Origin: Deltaproteobacteria bacterium
GTDB taxonomy: Bacteria > SAR324 > NAC60-12
Direction of reading: 5' to 3'
DNA length: 39,242 bases
NCBI GenBank assembly: GCA_002685535.1
Contig: NYXK01000005.1
Coordinates: 42,659 to 81,900 of the forward strand
Positions 22,310 through 33,573 of the stretch are shown here, one piece after another. The position numbers and the translations under genes were made by a program. The first letter of the stretch is position 1, and every line of letters begins with the position of its first letter. Under the pieces are notes generated by a model, which ran no database searches, was not told where the DNA came from, and saw nothing but the letters and a program-made list of their open reading frames with translations.

Positions 22310-23421
22310 TCAAAAGCCAATCCTCACAGCTTCCGCTTCGATCTCTCCCTTCTTCTTCTCATGCTCGCCCAACAACTTCATCATCGCACTGCCGCACGAT
22401 ATTTTCTCCCTGTCGGAAAGCGTCCTGGCCTTTCCATTGCCATGAACGCCACACCAAGTTTCCCACAAGTCCACCAGTTCCCAAGCCATATCATCTTCCA
22501 TCTCATCTCGCCAGTCCTCAAACCAGCTACAGTCGCCTAGAAAAGCACCGTCCAGAAGCCACCAGTCGATCAAGGCAGTCTCAATCCCATCATCCACATC
22601 ACAAACGAAATCGAAGCCAACGATCTCGGTAAAGCGAGAGTCAGGTATACGACGATTCGTCTTGTTGATATACAACTTTCTAGGCCCGAAGTAAGCTTGA
22701 CTATATCGTCACTTAAAGTCTCGGTGTCCATGCAATCGTGGAAGAGCTGGTGAGAGATCCAGTCCAGGGGAGCTCTGGCTCCGAACTTCTGTGCGAAGGT
22801 GCCGAGCGCGATGCCGACTTGGTAGGGGTCATGTCTGCAGAATTGGAACCTCCGCGCGATGTGATATAGTACTTCGCTAGTAGACGCTGATATACGGAAG
22901 TACTGATCCTGAAAGCCGCGGTCTAATAATGTCTGCAGCGAGACTTGGTGTGTGACGTATTTCTCGGGTATAGCCCATTCGAAAAGGACTTCGTGCATGA
23001 ATTTTCTGGGGGTTTCAACTAGGCATCTCTCTGCTAGTACTCTGGCGTTATGGATCCGCGGAGTGTCCTTGTCTTTGGCTTGATTTTGGTCTCTTTTGGT
23101 GCTTGATGAGGATGGGAGTGGGGATTGGGGTGGAATGGTTATGAATACGATCCAGATGTCTGCTGCTGACTCGTTGCCGACGTAGTGTTTATCGAAAGCA
23201 CGTTTCATGGTATCGACTATGCGAATACTGCATGATACTAGGGCTGTAGGCTTCAGACGCCGTTCTTGTCAATCATTCGGACTCCGATTTTGTCGATGAT
23301 TGTCGAACTCTTCGATGAGAGCCATGTGAGATAATGGATTACCCTTCGGCCCCTTGCCGGAGACTAACTGCCTAGGACTGTTTCTGGAAAATACTCGAGT
23401 GTATATCGTAGGCTTAGCCAT
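22310..23421 (-). pseudogene. Disrupted fungal hypothetical gene
   Basis: A minus-strand gene relic of about 370 codons. The start is at 23421 (MAKPTIYTRVFSRNSP). Protein-like sequence continues past a TGA at 23269-23271 (Arg codon context, then QERRLKPTALVSCSIRIVD) in the same frame. It runs through ARVLAERCLVETPRKFMHEVLFEW phrases, shown here only in part, to LSDDI, and then jumps frame near 22695-22708 into QAYFGPRKLYINKTNRR, reaching a stop at 22310. No intron explains the jump; one lost base would. The pattern (RVFS, PTALVSCS, then an Ile-Pro turn) vaguely recalls fungal DUF7587-like proteins, but I cannot confirm this. It is either a pseudogene or a gene with sequence errors. Confidence 0.5.
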
Positions 23422-24765
23422 GGCTTGGGTATCAGGTAATTCACAAGGAGCATGCAAGTTCCTGTGCTCAATGTTCCTGCGGGCTTTCGTTCACAACCTG
23501 CTTGAAAGAGGATCACAGGATGGCTTTCGCAGGCAAGAGATCAAGAGTCAGAGGCCACCGCAAGTTATAATTACTCCTTAACCATCAGCAGCCCATCGTT
23601 AGGTTCCTGTTCATCTTCAACTTACTATTGGCCGTATCCCAAACAATAAACTTGTTAGATTTGAAGCCTGCGACGTCGTGTAATCATTGACCGTCGTTGA
23701 AATCCCGAAGAGGCGTGGTTGTGGCTGTGCACCATGTAGACGTTGTTGCATGACCAGATGCGCAGTTTCCAAGAAGTGGTGGCCTTGATCAGCTGACACC
23801 GCGGTCTGCATTCCATCCAGCTCGTGCTTGGCGAATGTTGATTAGCACCATCACAACATTCACCAGAGCACAAAATGGGTCGTAGTAAGATTCTAGTAAC
23901 CAGGCGATTGTGAAGCCCAGACTCTGGCTGAAGCTGCACAGTACTGCCCCACCTCAGCACAGTATGTGGCGTCTTGTTTTCTCACTGCGCCGCAAGGAGA
24001 TAGAGAACCAGAAGAGCTTGCTTGTTGCACGAAGTAATCCTGATCAAGAGCTGAATCCAACTGCACCTACCGGATATTCCTCCTCTTTACCCTGAAAAAG
24101 AGAGCAGGAACCGATTGTAGTTGTACTGCTTCTAAGAGGGGTAACTCCTGTAAGCGAAAGATGAATCAGCTTCTTTAGTAGTTCAACATTTTTTTTCCAA
24201 CGAGTATTCAGTACAGGACGCTGAGACTACACTACTTACTTTCGGTCTTCGAAATACGATTTTGAAGTTACCTCGTTCTTCAGTAAGAGAAAGATAAAGT
24301 AGGGCTCCAACTGCCTAGTTGAATGATCTCGCTTCATCCCTGACCCCGCAATACCCCGCAACTCCAACCTTGAACCCCCGCTACAGCAGTTAATGTTGAG
24401 GAGATCTACCTACCCAAAGTGTCAGACATGAAATCTGAGAGGTAGGGCAGGGAAGGTCGAAACACTCTGGTGCTTGGAACTTCCGGATTGGATTAGATTG
24501 GGCAGGATCGGAGCGAAGTGGAGGGCAGTGGCGGGATGTGGACTGGAGTGGAGTGAGGTGGAGTGGTCATTTGATACTATCTGGAGGGCCTGATAAAAGC
24601 TACGTACCTAACAACATCTCACCTCCTCTCGCCTCATAGTGCATTGATCTCACTCAGCTCGTGAGTCCAAATACATCAATTTTCAAACCTCCAAGGATCC
24701 CGTTTCGCCCTTTAAAGCGTTTCGCTGGCATCAAAATCACTCGCTCACTCACTCCCATCCTTGAC
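23422..24765. promoter_or_regulatory. Long gap; cluster-type motif pair before DUF1593 gene
   Basis: 1.3 kb without a convincing gene; scattered frames of 60-100 codons lack conserved features. Near its 3' end are GACCCCGCA (24342-24350) and TACCCCGCA (24352-24360), a direct pair 10 bp apart like the one at 1225-1243, plus a CCCCGC core at 24376-24381. A GT/GA-rich imperfect repeat (GGAGTGGAGTGAGGTGGAGTGG) lies at about 24543-24564. These sit about 400 bp before the start at 24766. Confidence 0.45.
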
Positions 24766-26307
24766 ATGGCGGACCAGACTCGCTTGAGACGCTGCAGCAA
24801 CAAACCACGAGTCTTCATCATATCCGACATCTCCAACGAACCCGACGACGCCGAATCCCTCGTCCGCCTCCTCCTCTACAGCAACGAACTCTCCATCCAA
24901 GGCCTCGTAGCATGCACATCATGCCACATGAAGAGCACCGTCCACCCTGAGGACATGCACACCATCATTTCCGCCTACGCCTGCGTAGTCTCCAACCTCA
25001 AGGCCCACGTGCACCCAGAGAACCAATATCCCAGCGCCAGCTACCTGCACTCGATCGTCAAGGCCGGGCCTGCTGTGTATGGTAAACTGGCTATACAGCC
25101 CGGGTTTGAGCTCAGTGAGGGCGCGCGGTTACTTATTGATCGCGTTGATGCCTGCGATGATGATACCTGCAATGATGATGAGAAGCTCTGGATCCTCTGC
25201 TGGGGCGGCACGAACGTCCTTGCGCAAGCACTCCAACACATCCACAGCACACGCTCCCCCGCCTCAAGCTCTCACTTCTGCTCCAAACTCCGCGTCTACG
25301 CAATCAGCGACCAGGACGACCCCAGCCACTGGATCAGGCTGACTTTCCCAGACATTTTCTACATCTGCTCCATCCACGCCTGGAAAGAATACGCCATGGC
25401 GGCGTGGACCGGTATCTCCGGCGAGCTGTTCGCACCGCTCGATGATGGCGCGCCGGATTCGAGTATGATTACTAGAGAGTGGTTGAGAGAGAATATCCAG
25501 ATCGGGCCGTACGGTAGTGTCTACCCGGACTACACATTCATCATGGAAGGCGACACGCCGAGCTTCCTCTACCTGATCCAGAATGGGCTTGGATCGCGCG
25601 AGGACCCGCACTGGGGAAGTTGGGGAGGTCGGTACGCACTCGTTGATTTAGGGGGCTCGAGTCGGCATTTCGCGGACGTGAGGGATGTGGTAGTGGGAGT
25701 GGGTGGGAAGAGGGCGTTTTCAAGCCAGGCGACGGTGTGGCGGTGGAGAGAGGCGTTTCAGAGTGATTTTGCGGCGAGGATGCAGTGGACGTTGAGTGCT
25801 GAGCGTGGGAAGGCGAATCATGCGCCGGTTGTTGTCGTCAATGATAGTACGCCTGGACCAGAACATCTGTATCTTGAAGCTGAAGCTGGGGATGTGGTGA
25901 GGCTGGATGCGAGGAGGTCGTATGATCCTGATGGGGATGAGTTGACTTTTAGGTGGTTCCAGTATAAAGAGCCGACGAAGACGCAGAGTGAGCTTCATTG
26001 GCAGGTCGTTCCGGATATCGAGTTTAAGATTGTTGGTGATGGGACGGAGGGGCCTCACGGAGCCGTGGTCGAGGTCCAGGTCCCACCAGCAGAGATATGT
26101 GCCATTGATATTCTAACTGGAACAGCTCTTGAGAAAGGTCAGGTCCTGCACTTGATTCTTGAGGTCACGGATAGTGGCGTTCCCAGTATGAGGACGTACA
26201 AACGTGTCGTTCTGCAGGTGACGAATAAATTGGGGAAGGGGGCTTCAGGGAAAGTATATGAGACGGTGACGCAGGCTATTGAGAAGAAAACAGATGTGAA
26301 TGTATAA
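24766..26307 (+). CDS. DUF1593 (Sde182-like) nucleoside-hydrolase-fold protein
   Basis: Intronless 513-aa protein. The N-terminal domain has the nucleoside-hydrolase-like fold of DUF1593/Sde182 proteins: FIISDISNEPDDAESLVRLL supplies the aspartate cluster that binds Ca2+ in nucleoside hydrolases, followed by WILCWGGTNVLAQAL and VYAISDQDD. Later come DYTFIMEGDTPSF and a WGSWGGRY turn. The C-terminal about 110 residues form an Ig/PKD-like domain (RLDARRSYDPDGDELTFRWFQY). I chose ATG 24766; the frame extends upstream only with a GTG and no conservation. No signal peptide is visible, unlike some bacterial relatives linked to cellulose binding. Likely a glycosidase-type hydrolase of unknown substrate. 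The paired promoter motif suggests co-regulation with the 1-17 kb cluster. Confidence 0.85.
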   Translation: MADQTRLRRCSNKPRVFIISDISNEPDDAESLVRLLLYSNELSIQGLVACTSCHMKSTVHPEDMHTIISAYACVVSNLKAHVHPENQYPSASYLHSIVKAGPAVYGKLAIQPGFELSEGARLLIDRVDACDDDTCNDDEKLWILCWGGTNVLAQALQHIHSTRSPASSSHFCSKLRVYAISDQDDPSHWIRLTFPDIFYICSIHAWKEYAMAAWTGISGELFAPLDDGAPDSSMITREWLRENIQIGPYGSVYPDYTFIMEGDTPSFLYLIQNGLGSREDPHWGSWGGRYALVDLGGSSRHFADVRDVVVGVGGKRAFSSQATVWRWREAFQSDFAARMQWTLSAERGKANHAPVVVVNDSTPGPEHLYLEAEAGDVVRLDARRSYDPDGDELTFRWFQYKEPTKTQSELHWQVVPDIEFKIVGDGTEGPHGAVVEVQVPPAEICAIDILTGTALEKGQVLHLILEVTDSGVPSMRTYKRVVLQVTNKLGKGASGKVYETVTQAIEKKTDVNV

Positions 26308-26803
26308 CATCCTCGGGAAAGGAGAGCCCAGTTAGCCTATAAAATGAATTTCAGAAAAAAATTCCACATTCTTCCGTTCCTGTATATATTCAGATCGACT
26401 AGTAGCGGAAAGAAACAACTGGGTTCTTGACTAGAGACCGTAAGCGGGCCAGGCTATTGAGTAAATAAAGAGGTGGAAAACAATTCGCTCGCTTGAAGAA
26501 TCAACGAACAAAAGTATATGTCAAGCAACGGAGATGGATGGTTGGATCTAGAAAGGGAAGCACAAATAGAAATAATGCATTCAATTCTTCTTTGCGTTGG
26601 ACAGGGTAAAAAAAAGAGGACTAGGCCAGGCTATCTAGCCATCTTACAATGCTATCCGCCCAATAGCGTGCAATGCAGAGCAGCAAGCAATCTAAAATAC
26701 ACATCTTCTCTTTCGACGCTCCTCCCACACTTTGCCCCTTCTCTCTACTAACTCTCATACTCGCATTTCCTCATAGTCTCAGCGTGGAGTGAGTCTTTTC
26801 CCT
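26308..26803. other. Convergent 3' region, nothing recognised
   Basis: 496 bp between the convergent DUF1593 and acyl-CoA dehydrogenase genes; should hold both terminators and 3' UTRs. No gene seen. Confidence 0.35.
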
Positions 26804-28800
26804 TTACAACTTCATGCCCATAACCTTCCCCACCCTCAAACTCTGCCTAATACTCAAATCCAACATGATCTCCTCACTCCCCCCAGGAATAGCATAAGCC
26901 CTAACATCCCTATACAACCTCTCTACCTTCCCTCCCTGTCCCCCTCTACTATATGACAACCCCCCAAAAATCTGACTCGCCTCCCTCGCGCAGAACTCAA
27001 ACGTCACAGTCGCCTGCGCCTTCAAGCCCGCAATCGGGCCTCCAAGACGTAACATGGCGAGGTCTTCTGGCATGTGGGAAATCTGTCCGATGATTTGCTC
27101 GAGCCAGGAATAGGATGCTTCGATTTGGCGGGCCATGTGTGCGAGTTTGAGGCGGATGACGGGGTGTTGGATTAGGGGGACCCCGAAGGTGCGGCGTTTG
27201 TGCGCGTAGATTACGGATTCGGAGTAGCAGACGCGGGAGAAGCGGATGCATTGGATTATTATGCCGATGCGTTCGTGGTTGAAGTTTGTCATGATGACTG
27301 TGGGGGAGGAGTTAGCACGTGATACCATTGGAAATTGGAAAGAAGCGCGGGTTGGGGGTGAGAATGAGGGGATAATGGGGTAATGGGAAAGTAAACAAAC
27401 CTTTAAACCCCTTATTCTCCTTCCCAATCAAGTTCTCCACGGGAACCTTTACATCCTCAAATGTGACATACGTCGTCCCCGAACTCCACACTCCCTGACA
27501 ATCCATCCGCCTCGTCGAAACACCACCCATATCCCTCTCAATCAACAACACACTAATGCCATTCATACCACTCTCCTTCGTACCAGTGCGAACAGCAGTA
27601 GTGAAGTAATCGCACCAGATACCATTGGTGATCCACTTCTTCTCACCATTCACAATGTAGTGTTTCCCGTCCTCACTAAGCACAGCTTCACACCCCAAAT
27701 TCGCAACATCAGAACCAGCATCCGGCTCCGTAATAGCCAGACAGATCCTCTTATCGCCATTCAAGATCCCCGGTAATATCCTCTTCACCAACTCCTTCTT
27801 ACCGAACTTCACCAAAGGAGGACATCCAATTCCGAACCCACCAATGACATTCCAGACAAAGCCTCCGGAGCCAGCGCGGGATAGTTCGTCGGTGAGGAGC
27901 ATCTCGTGGAAGAGATCCCATTTCTCGGGCGCGACGCTCTTGATTCTATTATCGGTGTATTCGGTCGGGTAGTGCATGCCCATCAATCCAGCCAGGTATC
28001 CGCGCGTGCCCATCGCCTTGTAGATCTCGTCGGGGACTTTTTTGGCTTCGTCCCAGTCGCCGACGTGTGGTTCGATTTCGTTGGTGACCCATTCGCGGAT
28101 TTCTTCGCGGAGGGCGGCGTGTGTTTCGTTGTGGTATGGGGAGTGGAACTGTAGGTGATATGTTAGCTGGACGTCCTCAAATCTCCTCTTTGCGCCTTAA
28201 TACCGCCAGGGATGGATGTATGAATAGAAAGATTTGAGGGGAAACGTACGCCCTGATACCAAGCCGGATCCGCAAAAGGAATTAACTCCCCAAACGGCTC
28301 CAACGTCTCGACCTCCACATTGTCACTCGCAGGCACCGGCACAACCGCACCACTCTCTGCCTGCGGCTTCACAGTCTCATTCTTCTCCTCCTTCTTCGGT
28401 TCTGGCTTCGCCTCTGGCTCAGGTGCCTTCTTGGTGTCTAAAGAACCGACTTGTAGCTTGGCTTTGTATTTCTTGAGGATGCCTTCGTTGTGGTATTTCC
28501 AAAATTGTTTGGAGGCGTCTTTGCCGGCTACGCGGGTGAGGATTTTCTTGCCGCCTGTGTAGGGAGAAGGTTAGCAGAGTGCGCAGATTAAACTATGATG
28601 TTCTGCGAGTTACGACAGATAGTGGCAGACAAGTAAGAAAGCTGTGGGTAGGGAGAGACGAGGACTCGGCGGGAGTGGAACTAACCTGGGTGCTCGTCCT
28701 GGAATGTGGTCAAATCGTAGACATCCTCATCGACGATAATGTACAGGTCTTTCCCAGTATTATGCGCCGCAACGTCGGCGGTAGTGAAGGTCTTTCCCAT
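26804..28800 (-). CDS. Cytochrome b5-acyl-CoA dehydrogenase fusion
   Basis: 553-aa flavoprotein with an N-terminal cytochrome b5 domain, a fusion known in fungi. Minus-strand exons are 28800-28686, 28554-28250, 28148-27401 and 27297-26804; all phases close. Heme ligands are H37 (DEHPGGKK) and H60 (WKYHNEG). A Lys/Glu/Pro-rich linker (about 75-105) leads to the dehydrogenase: LTDELSRAGSGG, LAITEPDAGSDVANL, WITNGIWCDYF and VIMTNFNHERIG. RAYAIPGGSEEIMLDLSIRQ near the C-terminus carries the acidic region around the catalytic-base position. It should oxidise an acyl-CoA using FAD; the heme domain may pass electrons on. No clear mitochondrial presequence or canonical SKL end is present (it ends GMKL), so location is uncertain. 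Confidence 0.95.
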
Positions 28801-30248
28801 CTTGTCTGCCGTGTGTCTTTTGCGGTGTGGTGTGGTTTTGCGTGGAGTAGAGTTGCGGTGTTGTACTTCAGCTCGTCTGATCTCGAGTGAGGAAGGAATG
28901 TAAGCAGAAAGGAAGCAGTCTAGGTATCAATAATCGAATTAATCTGGCAGGAACAGCACAATACTAAAACGATTCAGCAGTTCACTGCAGATGGTACGCA
29001 ACAGGAAAGAGTAAATGTTATAAAGAGGAAGAATCGTCCATTCAGGGTAGAAGTAGAGTAAGTAAGTCGTCCCGTGTTCCCTCGGCAATCCTCTTCTCTC
29101 TCCCATAAAATAAATGCACCAACACTTTCACATGCCTCTGTCTCGTTCCTTACTACTACCCTGCTACCTTACAACCAACTGAATCGTCTCCAGACTCCCT
29201 TTCACCCCAGATCCTCGCATCAGCTGCTCCCACACGCGTCAGGAACGAGTCCCGAAGAGACCCCACATAAGGGTCACATGCATGTATATTTTACGATTGC
29301 AGAAGGTTTAATTGGTTGCTTGGGTCTGGAGCGGTGTCTTGCATGCATGGGAGAGATGCAAGCGAAGGCGTTTGACGTGACATGCGCTTGGGAAAGGATG
29401 TGAGATTTGCATGTGAAGGTGGGTTGAGATGTTTGAACATGGAAATGCCGGATCTGGGGTTGGAACGTCGAGTCCAGCATGATGACGCTTGCGGCAGGAT
29501 GGAGATGCCGAGGTTAAATTTGGGAGGAAGAAGAGAGGGTCATGTGACTTGCACGATATCATGTGTCCAACCGCAGTCTTCACATGAACGGAAGCGGAGG
29601 ATTAGCTGGAAATGGATAAGTATGTCTTCGTGTATAAGAGCATCGCAATCACCGAGTTCTCAGTGAGGTTTTGATCTTGATTTACTGCCGAATGTTACCT
29701 TGCCTTGTGTTCTTCTCACCGGCCTACTTTCTCTGGCGCTTTATTACTCTGCCTCACTTCGACTGACAAGAGCTTGTAACCTCTTCACAATTTGCTTTGG
29801 CTGTAATTCAAGCTAGATGGGACTCAACACGACGGCCCAATAGCTATAGGCTAGCATTAACTTGTCACTAGCCATGTTGCTCACAAATCTCGTCAATTTC
29901 CCGCCTACATTTGCAAACATTGGCTGGTTATGTTCCGCATTAGCTTCTCATACTTCAATTTCACTCTCCATTTCATCGCGTACTTGAATTTTGACTCCTC
30001 AATGTACTTCCTCATTCAAGATCTCCTAGAAAATCTAAGTAGCATATAGTGCAGGTGTCTTGCAAAATAAAAGGAGTGAAAATTTGTTTACTGTGATCAA
30101 TGCGAGTGGTATTTCAGTTACTTGAAGAAAAATTGGAATGGGATTGTTGTATCTAGCCATTTGTTCCATCTGCTATGTTTGACACTGAAATCGTAGCTGG
30201 TAATCTATATTCTCCCAGCTAGCAGACGTACAACAAAGAAACAAGCTC
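28801..30248. other. Intergenic, 1.4 kb
   Basis: Promoter of the b5-dehydrogenase gene and downstream region of the metalloprotease gene. Short frames here overlap on both strands and lack domains. One motif-like GACCCCACA lies at 29259-29267, about 460 bp before the dehydrogenase start; a lone copy means little. Confidence 0.35.
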
Positions 30249-31610
30249 CTAGAAGATCACATCAAACGCAAGTGCAACATCAACATCATCAGCCAACGTT
30301 CCCAGGTCCACCATTACGGGCAAGTCATTAGCCACGGTAGGATCCGGCTCGCTCGGATCTTCTTCCTGGCCTTCAGCTGGCTTTTTTGGTGTTGGTACAA
30401 CAAGCGGAAGATGCCCTGTTATGGTCTCCCAGTAGATTGCTTTAGAGAGGATATTAGTTGATAAAGAACTGTGCATTTGTATACGAGTCAGGGCTCAGAC
30501 GTACCATTCATCATCTGAACGTAGCTATCTGCATTAGTACTTGCGCGCCTTGCACCGCCCCCGTTGACGGGTCTTCTCTTTGCAAGCATGCGCACGTAGT
30601 ATGGCATGTAGGCTGCCAAGCCTTTCTCGGACTGATCAGGATCAACTGATTCGTCCGTGACTTGTTGAGGAGTCAGTTAGGAAGGCCTCGTCTCTTCAAT
30701 TCCAGAGACCACTTACTATGTGGATCAGGGGGAGAGTTGTCAATGATTCTCGTATGCATCATTTCGTGCAACAAATACGAGCCTGTTGTCTGCAACCACG
30801 ATGCGTCATCTGCAAACTGGTAATTGCCATCTGCAACATTGTCTCGAATGTCGCGTAGCCTCTTGTCAAATTCTTCAACGCTGGTGAAAAATATGTCACA
30901 CATGTTGATGTAATGCCAATCCCACCACAACCAGTGCTTCTTGACCCATGCGTATCCGCCGACGAACTTTTTGTTGAATTTCTTGGCGCATTGTTTACGG
31001 GGGTCATTACAGCTGATAGTAACATAGTTGTTGACAGTATCTGAGTGGAAAGTGACTGCTCGCTTGACGTTGGCTGAGCGAAACATTAGCACGTGTTTAA
31101 AATGAGTTTCATCAACATCTATCAACGTACATGTAAGCCTGTTCTTATATTCCTCCGTCTCCCAATCGGGTCCCATGTAGTACGCGGCGGCTTGCTGGTG
31201 GCTTTCCTTCGTAGGGAAGTCTTCAGAAGCTGCGATAATTGTATACGCATGTCGGAATGCTCGTGTGAGAGCCTGGTTTTGGGGGGTCGTGCAGGTTTTG
31301 GTGTTGATCCACATGTATCCTTGAGCTCTGACATCCAGGGCCTGAAAGCATTCCTGCGAAGGGTTCTCTGGATCGTCGCTTGAACATTCGGGGACTGAGT
31401 CGAGGTCGTTGAGTACCCACCCAGCTGGCACGTCGGGAATGAGAGGGAAGAAGGGTATATCTCTTGCCGGAAGCGACGACGTGTTGCCCTGTACGGACGA
31501 AGGTATGACTGCAGATAATGCAACGTGTGCTAGAAGGAAGTAAGTCACATAGTCTCGGGAGGCAGTTTCCAATCCAACACATACTATGTATTACTAAAGT
31601 AAGAAGCCAT
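30249..31610 (-). CDS. Predicted secreted HExxH metalloprotease-like protein
   Basis: 372-aa protein. Minus-strand exons are 31610-31595, 31529-31131, 31073-30717, 30660-30505 and 30439-30249; phases agree and the total is divisible by three. The start at 31610 (5 codons plus one base, then a 65-bp intron) gives MASYFTHVALSAVIPSS, a short signal-like segment; retention of that intron would give a different, non-ATG leader. The body is rich in W, Y and C, and has HEMMH at 241-245 (YLLHEMMHTR), the zincin catalytic motif, as in deuterolysin-like (M35) proteins. The spacing of a third ligand is not clear. A Pro/Glu-rich stretch occurs near the C-terminus. Likely an extracellular protease; family assignment is tentative. 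Confidence 0.7.
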
Positions 31611-32420
31611 TTTGGCAGGCAATAATTCTGGCTGGAGGAAAGCAACATTGAAAGAATTCTGGCAGCAAAGATGAGCTAAAATAAATGGCCACTTCCTTGC
31701 GTTCTCAAGAGCTCTGCAATTTGAATCGGGTGGTGAGCGACATATAAATACAAACCGTGTACAATTTACCAACCAAAGATTATCTCACTTTGAGATTCGA
31801 TGCAACGGGAAGCGGCGGAGTAGACAAGTCTATTTTGCCCGTATAAGTTCCATTAATGATTTGACATCCAACATACAAGGATTCATCTCAGAGATTAAGC
31901 TGCAGGCAGGTTTTCATCCTCTTTGGCCGCATCAATGCAGCTTCGACAAGTGAAGTTTTTCCTCCGCGAGACCTTCCATCGCCCCTAGCCCACACAACCG
32001 AGATTTTCTGTGTGTCAACCTTGCACAGGATTGTGTTGATATTCTGAAGAAGCGCGTATATTGAAGACGCGGTACTATACATACAAAAAGAAGTACAGAT
32101 GGTGACAGTTGAGAGCCCACGCAGACGAGGCGTACAGCCGCCAAGTCTGGAGGCGTTTAATTATGCAGGCGCACACGGTCGCCTCTTGTAACCGCTCGTC
32201 ATGAAGGCGTCGGCGTCTAGGTGCTGCGGCCAGGGCTTACGAAGTTAGCGCCAGCGCAGTGCATATCTTGCAACACCAACATGATTGAAAATTATTCTGG
32301 GAAATCTAGGAAACTCCTGCTGAGCAATCTCTTGACAAATCGATCATTTCTTCCTGAAATGCGCAAAAATCAAAACCACGAAGCGCAAGAGCACATTGCG
32401 CCACAACACAACTCAAAGCC
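31611..32420. other. Divergent intergenic region
   Basis: 810 bp between the divergent protease-like and Hsp70-like genes. It presumably holds both promoters. The small frames in it are unsupported, and no cluster-type motif was found. Confidence 0.35.
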
Positions 32421-33573
32421 ATGAGGATACATTATGACATGATCATCTGGACGACTTGCATCTTGATATTGATGCTTCCAACAACAGCGCTAGACATATG
32501 TGAAAACTGCCCCGATCCAAGGAGATTCACCTCTCCAGGCATTGGCTTCGATCTGACCATCAATTATGGGTGAATTACCAAGACCAAGCCGATTAATTTT
32601 CAAACTAGCTAACCAACAATTTCCCAGTACGGCAGCAGTCTCATTTCCGAATGGAACAACCATACCTGTCTCGAAGATCGAGGGCAGTCCATCTTACAAA
32701 TACGAGATGCGGAGATTACTAGACGAATCTTTGTGTTTGTATGAGAGACCTGCTCAGATATCTTCAACACCTCGACAAGGCCGAAGCAAGCATAGCTGGG
32801 CGACGAAAAAGCTCGAAGTGCTCTCGCAAACGCTTCAATATTTCCATTTCATTTCCACCCCGCCGAAAAGTCCCATCAAAGCAATGCTCCAAGCCCTCAA
32901 AACGTCAGCCGAGTCTTTCCTTTCGCAGAGCATCCACTCCGTTGAGATAGCAGTATCACTCAACCCACCATACAATCAAGACAACCAGACACACATCCTT
33001 GACGAGATGCTGTACACTCTAGATCTCGTCCGCACAATTCAAAGACCCACCGCAGCGAATGCTGCAGCGGGACGAAGATACGCACAGCAGCATTCGGGAG
33101 TCCAAGGTCATCTTGAATACATCCTCGCTGTCGAGTACAGTAGAGCTGGACTCATGCTTACGGTAAACGAAGTGGACATGACTGTCTCCGAAGAGAGATA
33201 TCGGATGTGGAGAGGTGATCTTGGGTCTGATGTTGTGAGAGAGAAGGACGACTATTGGCGGATTGTCGAGGGTGAAATTAGGCGAGCTGTTCAGCAGGCG
33301 AGAGGAAAGAATCATATCGATTACCTTCTACTCATAGGCGATCGTGTATTCGCTGAGCCTCGACTGATGGATATTCTAGTCGATGTCCTGGGAGAGGATG
33401 TTTATGACGAGGTTCGCGTTAAATCTGGAGTAGGGGCTATGGAGATAGATCCTGTGTTTGAGGCGGCTTTTACGATGGCGGATATGGCAAGGGAAAATGT
33501 GGGGAGGGCGCCGGAGGGATGTACGTATTCGGGGGATTGTGAGGGGGCGGAAAGGGTGCGTGATGAGCTGTGA
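32421..33573 (+). CDS. Secreted protein with Hsp70/actin-like fold traces
   Basis: 364-aa protein in two exons, 32421-32569 and 32628-33573 (58-bp intron with a GCTAACC branch site). The ATG at 32421 gives a signal peptide (IIWTTCILILMLPTTALDIC). The intron must be removed, because starting at the later ATG 32566 loses GFDLTINYG. That segment followed by AAVSFPNG resembles the phosphate-1 strand-turn of ASKHA/Hsp70 proteins with the DxGTT residues changed. Towards the C-terminus, YLLLIGDRVFAEPRLMDIL and DPVFEAAFTMADMAR mimic the Hsp70 GG-x-S and DEAVA-GAA regions. Key nucleotide-binding residues are missing, so ATPase activity is doubtful. Function unknown. Confidence 0.65.

Noticed and set aside
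25041-26058. Several antisense frames across the DUF1593 gene
   Set aside because: They are shadows of a GC-rich intronless gene with strong family motifs on the plus strand.
29074-29666. Overlapping 60-110 codon frames upstream of the b5-dehydrogenase gene
   Set aside because: Both strands are open over the same bases, and composition is low-complexity with no conserved features.
31888-32144. Short minus-strand frames between protease-like and Hsp70-like genes
   Set aside because: Two alternative frames overlap, neither with recognisable sequence; region is more likely a shared promoter.
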